This document shows, piece after piece, positions 19,016 to 28,232 of a stretch of 44,647 nt of DNA. Within the stretch, counting starts at the first letter, position 1, and every line of letters starts with the position of its first letter. The notes beneath the pieces were generated by a model. The model did no database searches. It saw nothing but the letters and a program-made list of their open reading frames with translations, and was not told where the DNA came from. The position numbers and the translations under genes are program-made. The DNA comes from Nitrospira sp. (GTDB lineage Bacteria; Nitrospirota; Nitrospiria; Nitrospirales; Nitrospiraceae), in assembly GCA_024331085.1 (NCBI GenBank), contig JANDJG010000011.1:1-44647 (forward strand), in the 5' to 3' direction.

Positions 19016-19269
19016 ATCATTTCGTAAGCCCCTTCAACCTTGACAGCTCAACGATCAGATGGCTCTGACCTGCCTTATTCCTCCGTGTATGAGGGAAAGT
19101 TTCAATTCTTGGACAAGGTGTGCTGGAATCGCCGTAAAATCTGATCAATCGGCATAAAGTCAACAGCCCCTCCCACGGCCAGATCTTGAAAGGGAGCGGC
19201 ACCTGACACCCAGGCGCCGCTTCAGTTTGACGAAGGATGGGACTCGAGGGGTTGGTGTAAGCTTCCCCG

Positions 19270-20268
19270 TCAAGGAGACACTCTCAAAGGAGAATTTCTG
19301 GCTTCCAATTGGGCCCGATACGTGGCCGGCGGCAGGCCGGCCAATGCGTCATGGGGCCGCTCCTCGTTGTAACTCTGCAACCATTCCGCGGTGATCTCCC
19401 GGACCTGGTCGAGCGACTCGAACACATAGGCATTGAGGACTTCGGTGCGATAGGGGCGGTTGAATCGCTCGATGAACGCATTCTGATCCGGCTTCCCCGG
19501 CTGGATGTACCGCAGTTCAATCCCGCGCTCCGCACACCAGCTCATGAAGCGTTCCGCGATGAGTTCGGGGCCATTATCGAGTCGAATGGCCTGCGGCCGT
19601 CCGCGCCAAACCACGATCTGTTCCAGCACGCGAATCACGCGCTCAGCCGGCAATGAGGTGTCCACTTCGATGGCTAAGCCTTCCCGCACGCCCTCATCCA
19701 GCACATTGAAGGTCCGAAACCGGCGGCCGCCATAGAGCGTGTCGCTCATGAAGTCCACGGCCCAGGTGGTATTCGGCTGTGGGACCACGACCAACGGTTG
19801 GCGCAGCCGAACCGGCAGCCGCTTCTTGGTCCGCCGGGGCAAATTCAGCCGCAACTGACAATACACGCGCCAGAGCCGCTTATGGTTCCACGGATGGCCG
19901 AGGCTCCGTAGCCGATCGCAACACTTCCAAAAGCCCCAGCGACTCTTGGCCGCCACGAGCGTCGTCAACGCCGCGATGACCGGTGCATCCCGACGCGCCC
20001 AGTCCACGAGTGGCCGATAATACGTGGCCCGATTCAATCCCACGGCACGGCAGGCCCGCTGAACCGGAAGGCCATTCATCCTCACCAAATGCGTGACGAC
20101 CTCCCGACGTTCAGCAGGCCCTAGAGCTTTTTTGCGATGATATCCTTCAGGGCCAGATTCTCCAACGACAGGTCGGCATACATCCGTTTGAGCCGGCTGT
20201 TCTCGTGCTCCAGCTCTTTGAGGCGCTTCACATCGGAGGCCTCCAACCCCCCGTACTTGGCCTTCCAC
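19270..20268 (-). CDS. IS3-family transposase OrfB (DDE integrase core), made as OrfAB by -1 frameshift
   Basis: TTWAVDFMSDTLYGGRRFRTFNVLDE...IRLDNGPELIAERFMSWCAERGIELRYIQPGKPDQNAFIERFNRPYRTEVL...SYNEERPHDALAGLPP. Confidence 0.95.
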   Translation of the reverse strand: MEGQVRGVGGLRCEAPQRAGAREQPAQTDVCRPVVGESGPEGYHRKKALGPAERREVVTHLVRMNGLPVQRACRAVGLNRATYYRPLVDWARRDAPVIAALTTLVAAKSRWGFWKCCDRLRSLGHPWNHKRLWRVYCQLRLNLPRRTKKRLPVRLRQPLVVVPQPNTTWAVDFMSDTLYGGRRFRTFNVLDEGVREGLAIEVDTSLPAERVIRVLEQIVVWRGRPQAIRLDNGPELIAERFMSWCAERGIELRYIQPGKPDQNAFIERFNRPYRTEVLNAYVFESLDQVREITAEWLQSYNEERPHDALAGLPPATYRAQLEARNSPLRVSP

Positions 20269-20387
20269 TTGTAGTAAGTCGCGGAGCTGATGCCGTAGTG
20301 CCGCCAGATCTCATTGACTGGGCGACCCGCATCGGCTTCTTTCAGAATGGCCACAATCTGCGTTTCGGTGAACTTCGACTGGCGCAT
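20121..20387 (-). CDS. IS3-family transposase OrfA (HTH)
   Basis: MRQSKFTETQIVAILKEADAGRPVNEIWRHYGISSATYYKWKAKYGGLEASDVKRLKELEHENSRLKRMYADLSLENLALKDIIAKKL. Confidence 0.95.
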   Translation of the reverse strand: MRQSKFTETQIVAILKEADAGRPVNEIWRHYGISSATYYKWKAKYGGLEASDVKRLKELEHENSRLKRMYADLSLENLALKDIIAKKL

Positions 20388-20459
20388 GGGAACCTCCTGG
20401 CTCGGGTGGCTATTCTGCCAGAAAGTTCTCTTTTTGGACTGCCTACGTTTCAGGGGAGC

Positions 20460-21589
20460 TTACGTTCATCTGACTGGCGGTGAGTCCTCGCGATTCCCTG
20501 ATTAGGCGGCTGGCATATTCTCCTTAGCCAGTGATGCCGTGTCCACGAATGTCTGCATCGGCGTCTTGCCGTAGCGCCAGCAGCCCTGATGGGGGGGCGC
20601 TTGTTAGATTTCGGGAGCCACGCACCCAGACCGTGTGCAGTGCGTTGAGCGTCTGAGAGATCATCTTCTGAAAGGCCGTTCGGTGCACTCGTTGAGCAGC
20701 GTCTGATGAAAGCGCTTGCAGATGCCGTTGGGGTGGGGGCTCTTGGTTTTGGGTGTGTGTGTGCAGACAATGTCTTTCAGCGCCGGTCCTGATACTCATG
20801 GCGATCCGAGGTCCCGCCGTCCTCGATGCTCCGATCGGTGAGGACGCGGCTCAGGGGGATGCCGTGCTCGTCGAGGAAGGGCACCACCCGATCATTGAGC
20901 AGATCGGCGGCGGCGTGTTGCGGTCGTAGAGCTTCGCCATACCTGCCTCGCAGTACGTATCAATAGAACGTTTGCTGAGTCATCCGGCCCACGCCCTTAG
21001 CGTGCTGGCAGAGACGGTATCTGGGGCCCACAGGAACCGAGGCACTCGCTCTCGAATTCCTCGCGCGCCTCTTTTTCCACCTGGCGCGTTCGAGCGCCCC
21101 CTTGGACCTCGGCCAGGATCGGACAATCTGGGGCCCCTTTCGCCTCGAGGGCTGTGAGCCATTTCCGCATCATTTCCACCTCGTGCCGGAGCCTGATGCA
21201 GCGGACGCCCGCCAGCGAGACGGTGAGTGCCCGCTTGCGGAGTTCAGTGGCGACCCGGACCTGGACCCAGGCGGGCTGTTCGATGCCCGGGCGACCTCGC
21301 CATCCTCGACTGCATGCGGCATCCGGTTCTTCAGGATCGGCTGCTACTGGAAGGTGCCTGGCGGGCGGTCTCGCTGTCGGTCTCGTACAGTTCGTTGAAT
21401 CGAGAGAAGCTGTCCAGACTGTACCCTATCCGCTTGCAGACCTGGGCGACGTTGCCTCGCTGCTTCGCCAACTCCCACAGGCCCACAGTCGTTTTGACGA
21501 TCTTCCGCTCGGTCGTCATGTCCTCGCTCCTTTCTCCCTCGGAGGGCGATGGCGAGGACTCTACCGAACTATCAGACGAACTTCTAACA
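20460..21589 (-). pseudogene. decayed IS481-like element / transposase remnant
   Basis: Minus-strand fragments in shifting frames: N-terminal [46 protein letters not shown], then DEHGIPLSRVLTDRS-like, then HRTAFQKMISQTLNAL. Diverged terminal inverted repeats at 20460-20494 and 21549-21588. Confidence 0.75.
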
Positions 21590-21876
21590 CATGCAGATAA
21601 TCTCATAGGTCAGCCTCGCTGCATCGATCCTCACCGACGTAGCCCCATCAACTTCAATCTTCCCTTCGCGGGGTTGGGGTGGATAATCCCTCCAACTAAC
21701 TAACATGCTAGTATGGGGAATCCTACATGCTCGCTCAGCCTTTCGCCCCAAACATCCTGACAAATGGCTCTCCCTAAAACCGTCCCAAATACCATTGATA
21801 TAGGCCGACACGCTCACTTGACGACATGTAGGGGCTTGAGTAGAGTTGATGGAGATACATAAAGAAGGTATAAAAC

Positions 21877-22206
21877 GTGAATTCCCCACTCGATGAAACC
21901 GTTCCATTTGCCGCGCAAGCGATCCCCTTTCATGAGTTCTTGGCATCGGGCAAGTTGCCGGAGGGCTATCTAAGCAGCGAATATATCGCCCAGCAATTTG
22001 TCGAACGCCTTGTGCATTATGTCTTAAGCGTGCCGTCCGGAAGTTACACGATGGCTCAGCTTAGCCAGCTTCTTGAGCAGTTAGATCCCAGAAGCCAGGT
22101 GTTTTTTTTCAAGCGGCTCAAGGAAACCAGCCCCGATTGCTTAAAAGATTTCGCCCCTCTGTACTACGGATTCATGAACGAGTTCCACTCGCTCCTTTTT
22201 ACGTAA
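21877..22206 (+). CDS. hypothetical protein (109 aa)
   Basis: Clean ORF in low-GC accessory region; no recognisable domain. Confidence 0.55.
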   Translation: MNSPLDETVPFAAQAIPFHEFLASGKLPEGYLSSEYIAQQFVERLVHYVLSVPSGSYTMAQLSQLLEQLDPRSQVFFFKRLKETSPDCLKDFAPLYYGFMNEFHSLLFT

Positions 22207-22276
22207 CCGGACAAAATACTGTTTGTCGGCCCTCCATTCTCGTGTATAATAATTGCAGACAAAGGAGCTAAGTAGA

Positions 22277-22645
22277 ATGAATCATTCTCTCCAACGCGCG
22301 GTAACCAGCTTTTATAACCTCATTTACGAGGCGCAAACCTTCGCCACTGCTATGGCGCGCATTGATACGGCGGAACAAGACCACTATGCCGGCAGAATCG
22401 AGGGACTCAACTGGGTCCTTGATCGATGTCAAGAACTTGAGGAAATGGATGCCAACTTGAGTCCTTCCTCGCTTCAAAGAGTGTTGGCGGAAGTGAAGTC
22501 TGATCTCGAGCACGAGCTTTCTGTGCAGCGGCGTGAAAAAGGCAGAAGGGCCGACGGTCGAGAGGAGGCATTAAATTTTGTGGCCGATTACCTCGGAAGC
22601 TTGATTACCGCAACCGAGATCGAGTCTGCAAAAACGACCGTCTAG
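22277..22645 (+). CDS. hypothetical protein (122 aa)
   Basis: Good SD (AAAGGAG) before ATG 22277; charged helical protein, no recognised domain. Confidence 0.65.
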   Translation: MNHSLQRAVTSFYNLIYEAQTFATAMARIDTAEQDHYAGRIEGLNWVLDRCQELEEMDANLSPSSLQRVLAEVKSDLEHELSVQRREKGRRADGREEALNFVADYLGSLITATEIESAKTTV

Positions 22646-22738
22646 CAACCACGAAGCTTGCTCCATCCGCTGAAAACCGTCCTTCAGGTGGCTCCTCGAA
22701 TAAGAAGGTGCATCTAAGTGCAGAGAAGAGGGCTGCAT

Positions 22739-22972
22739 CTATAAGTATAGTCTAACGGTTTCCAGACGATCTTCCTTCCGCATCGGTTTCCCCTGATTTC
22801 TCAGAGCGTGGATTGCTTCTCGTTCACGAATAATGGCGGTATCATCTTTGCCGCAAGCTGTCCGGCTTCTTTTCTTTCTCGAAGGAGAAGCCCTCTTCTT
22901 CGGCTCAACTTGATCTTCGTTTGATTTCATTTTTATAATAAAAAAGTATGGAATGGGTTTTTCGCTCTTCAT
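22739..22972 (-). CDS. hypothetical small basic protein (77 aa or shorter)
   Basis: Lys/Arg-rich ORF; overlaps the start of the divergent ORF at 22948. Confidence 0.35.
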   Translation of the reverse strand: MKSEKPIPYFFIIKMKSNEDQVEPKKRASPSRKKRSRTACGKDDTAIIREREAIHALRNQGKPMRKEDRLETVRLYL

Positions 22973-23235
22973 CAGACTCTACGCAGCAGGGCGGCGGGCA
23001 TTCGTACGGATCGGCCGCAAGATCGTCGGAACAAACACCTCAGAACCAATTTCGTTCGCTGAAGGCTTCCCTTCTGTACTGCCCTCGTTGCCAAACGGCT
23101 ACCCCGACGCGCGAGCGATTGCTGCTGATCTTGCCGAGCGGAATCCTTTATGAATACCTCTGTGCCTATTGCGGCACCTCAACTGGTTCGAAAACGGAAA
23201 ATCCCCTCGGCAGCGCGACAATCATCCACCCATAA
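22948..23235 (+). CDS. hypothetical protein with zinc-ribbon-like CPRC...CAYC
   Basis: LLYCPRCQTATPTRERLLLILPSGILYEYLCAYCGTSTGSK. Confidence 0.5.
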   Translation: MEWVFRSSSDSTQQGGGHSYGSAARSSEQTPQNQFRSLKASLLYCPRCQTATPTRERLLLILPSGILYEYLCAYCGTSTGSKTENPLGSATIIHP

Positions 23236-23538
23236 TCGAAAAGAACCATCCATCTGGTTGCCTTGACGACATAATCTCGCACATGGGCGATGGATCCCTT
23301 TTCCCAAGATCCGGGGGGAGCTTGGCATCACTCCGCACCAAGAGGAATGGGCCATGACCCGACGGAACAAGGCGCAATTTCCTCGTGCGGAAGGACTTCC
23401 GTGTCAACCGGCTATGTTCCAAGGGAATGACATGCAGATAGAACTTCTCCTGATGTCGCTCCCTGTCGACTTCTCGCCGGACAGAGTCTCAAGCGGAAAA
23501 GTGGTCGGCATGAATAACCGAAGATCAGGTATAGAGGA

Positions 23539-23820
23539 TCAGGTATAACGGTCGATCGGGATTCCCTCTTCAATCAACATCACCGGGATGTCGTCAACAA
23601 TAGGATAGAGGATCTTCCCGTCGGTCCGGAGAAGGCCGCCGGTTAAGGGTTCCGCTACGACCGCCTCTCCCCGGTTCCTGACGTTGCCTCTCCGAATCTG
23701 ATCGTTCACCGTTGAGAGCAACGTGTCATCCGCCAATTTCACGGCTTGCTTGGTTTCCGGGCAGCAGAGGATCGAGAGCAGTTCAGGATCGATCGACATG
23801 GTTCTGGTCCCCTTCTTCAT
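23539..23820 (-). CDS. Trm112 family protein (UPF0434-like)
   Basis: MSIDPELLSILCCPETKQAVKL...LLRTDGKILYPIVDDIPVMLIEEGI; start may be the internal Met at MSIDPE. Confidence 0.9.
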   Translation of the reverse strand: MKKGTRTMSIDPELLSILCCPETKQAVKLADDTLLSTVNDQIRRGNVRNRGEAVVAEPLTGGLLRTDGKILYPIVDDIPVMLIEEGIPIDRYT

Positions 23821-23975
23821 TCTTCAGAATAAGACGAAGCTATGCCGTCATGATGAAAATATCTTCCTCGGGGCGGAGTAGAAAACACAAGCCGGTTTTC
23901 CTTCCGGAAACAAATTTTGCTAGACTGCACTTGCCTGCAACGAGTCCGTGAGAAAACAAGCGGCTATTTTCTCCA

Positions 23976-24593
23976 ATGACCAATTCACTCTCAAAGACTT
24001 TTCTCTCGGGGTTGGTGCTCCTCGTTCCAACGTGGGCCACCATTTTAATTCTCTTGACGCTCTTCAACACCCTCGACGGCGTCGTCGGAAGCCATATGAC
24101 CGATCCGATACCTGGTATCGGATTGTTACTGTTAGTGATGATCGTCGTGCTGACCGGTATTTTAGCAGACCACATCATCGGGAAAAACCTCCTCGAACGG
24201 CTTGAGCAACGGCTCGAACAAATTCCCCTGGTGCAGACCATCTATCTAACGTTAAAAGGAATGACGGACGTGCTGAATTTCAGATCCCGGTTTGGGAACA
24301 GCAAGGTCGTCGCGTTTCCATTTCCCCGCAACGGACTGTGGGCGCTTGGATTCGTCATGGGCACGGCGCCGCCTCCTCTCCAAATTGAGCCGCCGCCTTC
24401 GACGCTGTTCATGGTGTTCGTTCCGACGGCAATCCATCCCTTTACCGGCTATTTGGCTTTCATCCCGGAGCGGGATCTTGTGCCGATCAATCTCCCCCCG
24501 GAGGACGCCATGAAATTGGAGTTCTCCGCCGGCTTTTATCAGCCCAAGAGCGGCTGGCTCAGCCGTTCGAACGCCGTCGCTCCTGATCCATGA
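23976..24593 (+). CDS. DUF502 membrane protein
   Basis: FLSGLVLLVPTWATILIL...PIPGIGLLLLVMIVVLTGILADHIIGKNLLERLEQRLEQIPLVQTIYLTLKGMTD. Confidence 0.9.
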   Translation: MTNSLSKTFLSGLVLLVPTWATILILLTLFNTLDGVVGSHMTDPIPGIGLLLLVMIVVLTGILADHIIGKNLLERLEQRLEQIPLVQTIYLTLKGMTDVLNFRSRFGNSKVVAFPFPRNGLWALGFVMGTAPPPLQIEPPPSTLFMVFVPTAIHPFTGYLAFIPERDLVPINLPPEDAMKLEFSAGFYQPKSGWLSRSNAVAPDP

Positions 24594-25099
24594 AAAAGAC
24601 ACCGATGGTGCGAATACGGCCGGCGAAGCGAGACGACGCGAACGCGCTCGTCGCCTTGAGTCTTGCCATGGCAAGGGAAACCGAGGGAAGGCGGCTGGAT
24701 GAAACACGGCTACGCAAAGGGATTCACGCGGTCCTCTCCGACCCTCGACTCGGATCGTTTATAATCGCGGAAGCCGGGGAACGGAGCCGACGGCGTATCG
24801 TGGGTCAACTGATGCTCACCTATGAATGGAGCGACTGGCGGAATGGGATATTTTTATGGGTCCAAAGCGTCTATGTCGATCCCGCGTGGCGGCGACAAGG
24901 GATCTATCGGGCTCTATACCGCCATGTGCTCGAACAGGCAAGGCGTGACCCTGTAAACTGCGGGATCAGGCTCTATGTGGCGCGCGGTAATCGGACGGCC
25001 CGGACCGTCTATCGGCGCGTAGGGTTATCGCCGACACCATACATCGTCTATGAACAGGATTTTGTTTTGGAGTCTCTGACAAACCGTCGCCGCGGTTAG
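24590..25099 (+). CDS. GNAT family N-acetyltransferase
   Basis: VRIRPAKRDDANALVALSLAMA...VQSVYVDPAWRRQGIYRALYRHVLEQAR...NRTARTVYRRVGL; ATGA overlap with upstream gene. Confidence 0.9.
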   Translation: MKKTPMVRIRPAKRDDANALVALSLAMARETEGRRLDETRLRKGIHAVLSDPRLGSFIIAEAGERSRRRIVGQLMLTYEWSDWRNGIFLWVQSVYVDPAWRRQGIYRALYRHVLEQARRDPVNCGIRLYVARGNRTARTVYRRVGLSPTPYIVYEQDFVLESLTNRRRG

Positions 25100-25117
25100 C
25101 GTGGAAATGGAGGTTGT

Positions 25118-25504
25118 ATGATCGTCGTACGGACCGGCATTCTCTTGCTCTCCCTCGCATTGGTCCTTTCGGGCTGTGTCATCAGTCGGGGGCGGATCGG
25201 AAATCCCATTGACGAAGAGAACCTCAGGCGAATCGAAAAGGGAGTCACCCATCGCACTCAAGTGGTCGAACTCTTGGGAGCGCCCGATCGAATCAACCAG
25301 GCGCCGGATCGCGACATCTTTCAATACTATTACTATGACGCAAAGTCTCCGGCTTTGATTTTACTCGTGTTCAATCTTCTCACATTGAACGCGAAAAGCG
25401 ACAACCTTTACATCTTCTTGGACAAGCAGGGCGTCGTCCAAGACGTCATTTACGGCAAACGGACCGACCGGGTGGATTTTTCCCTGCGTCCCTGGGGGTC
25501 ATGA
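25118..25504 (+). CDS. small lipoprotein (SmpA/BamE-like)
   Basis: Lipobox LVLSGC; EENLRRIEKGVTHRTQVVELLGAPDRI resembles SmpA/OmlA fold. Confidence 0.65.
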   Translation: MIVVRTGILLLSLALVLSGCVISRGRIGNPIDEENLRRIEKGVTHRTQVVELLGAPDRINQAPDRDIFQYYYYDAKSPALILLVFNLLTLNAKSDNLYIFLDKQGVVQDVIYGKRTDRVDFSLRPWGS

Positions 25505-25926
25505 CCGTGCGTCCCTCGCACGTGCTGAACGCGGCTCTCCTCGGCATCCTCGTCCTGTCCGTGCTGGGGTGTGCGGTCAGACGAGTGGAGTTCAACGAAC
25601 CGATTACCGCCGAGCATCTGCGGTTCATTCGCCTTGGAGAGACGACGCTTCAGCAGGTGGTGGAGCGTCTCGGCCCGCCGGAAGACATTACCATGGAAGC
25701 CGATCAGCTGATCGCCGAATTCCGCTGGAGCACGACTCGTTCCGCTTCTCTCAATCTCGGCTATCTCTTCCGACTCATCTCCCCCGTCTCGCCCACGTTC
25801 ACGTTGTCCGGTACGGGGATCAATATCGAACACGTCCAGTTTCTCTGCGATAAGCGGCTTACCGTTCAGGCGTACGCTTTTGGAAAGGCGGACGAGCACG
25901 CGATCATTGAATTCTGGCCGTTCTAG
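25501..25926 (+). CDS. small lipoprotein, paralogous to preceding gene
   Basis: Lipobox LSVLGC; ITAEHLRFIRLGETTLQQVVERLGPPEDI parallels the upstream protein; ATGA overlap. Confidence 0.65.
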   Translation: MTVRPSHVLNAALLGILVLSVLGCAVRRVEFNEPITAEHLRFIRLGETTLQQVVERLGPPEDITMEADQLIAEFRWSTTRSASLNLGYLFRLISPVSPTFTLSGTGINIEHVQFLCDKRLTVQAYAFGKADEHAIIEFWPF

Positions 25927-25986
25927 CATTTGCGCTCTAGCATTTGATAGTTTCCAGCGAACTTGCCATCCCGCTATAATGCGCCC

Positions 25987-26838
25987 ATGCCCACGGACGA
26001 TCCCGACGCACACACGCCATGCCCGCCCGAGCTCTCGTCCTCTTACATTCCGGCCCTCGAAGACACGGAGTTCCTTCGGCGCGACGAACTGCGCCCCATT
26101 CGTATCGGCCTCGAGCTCTTGAAACCCGAGTTGATTCAGCGCGAAGAAGGTATCCGCTCGACCATCGTGGTCTTCGGGAGCGCGCGGATCCATGAACCGC
26201 GCGTCATGAAGGAGGCGCTTCAACGGGCGGAAGAGGAACTGGCTCGTTCACCGGATGATCACCACGCTCGGAGCAAAGTCGCCATTGCGAAGCGTCAGTA
26301 CGAACTGTCGAAGTATTACGACATCGCCCGGGAATTCGGGCGCATCGTGTCTTCGACCTGCCAAATCGATGGGCGGTGCGACTATGTGGTCGTCACCGGC
26401 GGAGGGCCTGGAATCATGGAGGCCGCCAATCGAGGAGCCGCCGACGTGTGCGCCAAATCGATCGGGTTGAACATCACGCTGCCGCACGAGCAACGGCCGA
26501 ATCCCTACATCACACCGCATCTCAGCTTTCAGTTTAAATACTTCGCTATCAGAAAAATGCACTTCCTGTTGCGCGCCAAAGCCTTGGTGGCGTTCCCAGG
26601 AGGATTCGGCACGCTCGACGAGTTGTTTGAAACCCTGACACTGCTTCAAACCGGCAAAACCGAGCGTGTCATGGTCGTGTTGGTCGGGCGAGACTTCTGG
26701 GAGCGGTTGATCGACTGGCGGTGGCTCGTCGACAACGGTCTCATCGCCGAACACGATCTCCAGTTGTTTCACTATGCCGAAACCGCACAGGAAGCCTGGG
26801 AATTGATCGCGAGCCAAAACGGAGTTCTTCCTCCATGA
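25987..26838 (+). CDS. TIGR00730/LOG-like Rossmann-fold protein
   Basis: VFGSARI...VVTGGGPGIMEAANRGAADV...LVAFPGGFGTLDELFETLTLLQTGK (PGGxGTxxE). Confidence 0.9.
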   Translation: MPTDDPDAHTPCPPELSSSYIPALEDTEFLRRDELRPIRIGLELLKPELIQREEGIRSTIVVFGSARIHEPRVMKEALQRAEEELARSPDDHHARSKVAIAKRQYELSKYYDIAREFGRIVSSTCQIDGRCDYVVVTGGGPGIMEAANRGAADVCAKSIGLNITLPHEQRPNPYITPHLSFQFKYFAIRKMHFLLRAKALVAFPGGFGTLDELFETLTLLQTGKTERVMVVLVGRDFWERLIDWRWLVDNGLIAEHDLQLFHYAETAQEAWELIASQNGVLPP

Positions 26839-28232
26839 AACTGTCCTTCCACGGTGCGGCCCGGTCGGTAACGGGGAGCCGGCATCTGATGGAAGTTCCC
26901 GGCTTCAGGCTTCTCTTCGATTGCGGTCTCTTCCAAGGGCGGAGGGACGAAAGTTTTCATCACAATCGCTCGTTGGGATTTGACCCCAAATCCATCGATG
27001 CGGTTCTGCTCTCCCACGCGCATATCGACCATTCAGGCGCCTTGCCGGTTCTGCCGCAGCACGGGTTTTCCGGAAAAGTTTACGCCACCAGGGCCACGGC
27101 GGACTTGACCGGCCTCATGCTCGAGGACTCGGCGCGGATTCAAGAAAGCGATTGCCGCTACGTGAACAAACGGGAAAACCGAAACAGGAGAAGGTGCGTC
27201 CGGCCTTTCTACTCCAATAAGGATGTCCGCGCGATTCTCCGGCGGTTCCAAGGGGAGCGTTACGGAGATCAGATCAAGATCGCCCCTCGGGTCACCGCGA
27301 CTTTTCACGATGCCGGTCACATTCTGGGTTCGGCGGCGATCAGAGTGAAGTACACCGCGCGGGGCAACACGACCACGGTCTTGTTCAGCGGAGATCTTGG
27401 ACGATCCAATATGCCCATCGTGCGCGATCCCGAACCTCCGCCGTCCTGCGATATCCTCATCGTCGAGTCCACCTACGGAGACCGTTTACACGAACAACTC
27501 GGAGAAGAGATCAAACAAAAAGCGGCCGGCCTCATCGCCCATGCCAAACTCCACAAAAGCAAAATCATCGTGCCGGCCTTCGCGGTGGGCCGCACGCAGG
27601 ACTTGGTGATGCGAATCAAGGAATTGATCGGCGAGGGGAGAATCGACCCGATCCCCATCTATATCGACTCGCCATTGGCTGGCCAAGTCACGGACATCTT
27701 CCGTCGTCACCCCGACTGTTATGACGAGGAGACGTTCAAAACCTTCGCATCCGGGGACGATCCCTTTGCCTCACGCTACATTCGTTTTGTCTCTTCGCCC
27801 GAGGAGAGCAAACGGCTCAACGCCATGAAAGGTCCCTGCGTCATCATCTCGTCATCGGGGATGTGCGAAGGCGGCCGTGTCGTTCACCACCTGAAACACG
27901 CGATTCAAGACGAGGCGAACGTCGTCGTGTTCGTCGGCTTTCAAGCCGAGCACACATTGGGGAGGAAACTCGTGGAAGGGTGGGATGTGGTTCCCATTTT
28001 CGGGGTGCCGACGCCGAGGCGCGCGCAGGTCGTAACGTTCAACGGCCTGTCCGCCCACGCGGATCGCAACGATCTGTTGGCCTATATCGGAGCGATCACT
28101 CCAGAGCCCGGTGTGATCTTCGTCGTGCATGGAGAGGAAAAACAGGCGCTGTCGCTGGCTGCCGCCATCCAAACCGAGCATCCGCGCATCGACGTGCGGA
28201 TTCCTCATCGAGGAAGCAGTCATGACATCTAA
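26835..28232 (+). CDS. MBL-fold beta-CASP RNA metallo-hydrolase-like protein
   Basis: SHAHIDHSGALP, DAGHILGSA, SGDLGRSNMPI, ISSSGMCEGGRVVHHL; start ATG 26835 overlaps previous stop. Confidence 0.93.
   Translation: MKLSFHGAARSVTGSRHLMEVPGFRLLFDCGLFQGRRDESFHHNRSLGFDPKSIDAVLLSHAHIDHSGALPVLPQHGFSGKVYATRATADLTGLMLEDSARIQESDCRYVNKRENRNRRRCVRPFYSNKDVRAILRRFQGERYGDQIKIAPRVTATFHDAGHILGSAAIRVKYTARGNTTTVLFSGDLGRSNMPIVRDPEPPPSCDILIVESTYGDRLHEQLGEEIKQKAAGLIAHAKLHKSKIIVPAFAVGRTQDLVMRIKELIGEGRIDPIPIYIDSPLAGQVTDIFRRHPDCYDEETFKTFASGDDPFASRYIRFVSSPEESKRLNAMKGPCVIISSSGMCEGGRVVHHLKHAIQDEANVVVFVGFQAEHTLGRKLVEGWDVVPIFGVPTPRRAQVVTFNGLSAHADRNDLLAYIGAITPEPGVIFVVHGEEKQALSLAAAIQTEHPRIDVRIPHRGSSHDI

Larger units (their letters stand above)
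19257..20463 (-). mobile_element. IS3-family insertion sequence (orfA/orfB)
   Basis: orfA and orfB transposase genes plus near-matching ends GTAAGCTTCCCC (left) and GGGGAGCTTAC (right). No clear target duplication. Confidence 0.85.

Noticed and set aside
19017-19202. 61-aa minus ORF between the nxrB terminator and the IS element
   Set aside because: No SD or domain signal, and composition looks like non-coding IS-flanking DNA.
13524-21600. Genomic island integrated at tRNA-Gly carrying nxrAB
   Set aside because: The tRNA 3' end points away from nxrAB, no tyrosine integrase is present, and no duplicated tRNA 3' end was seen near the IS elements.
20972-21703. Plus-strand ORFs (98-158 aa) over the IS481-like remnant
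   Set aside because: Antisense to transposase fragments on minus; Arg/Pro/Cys-rich random translation.
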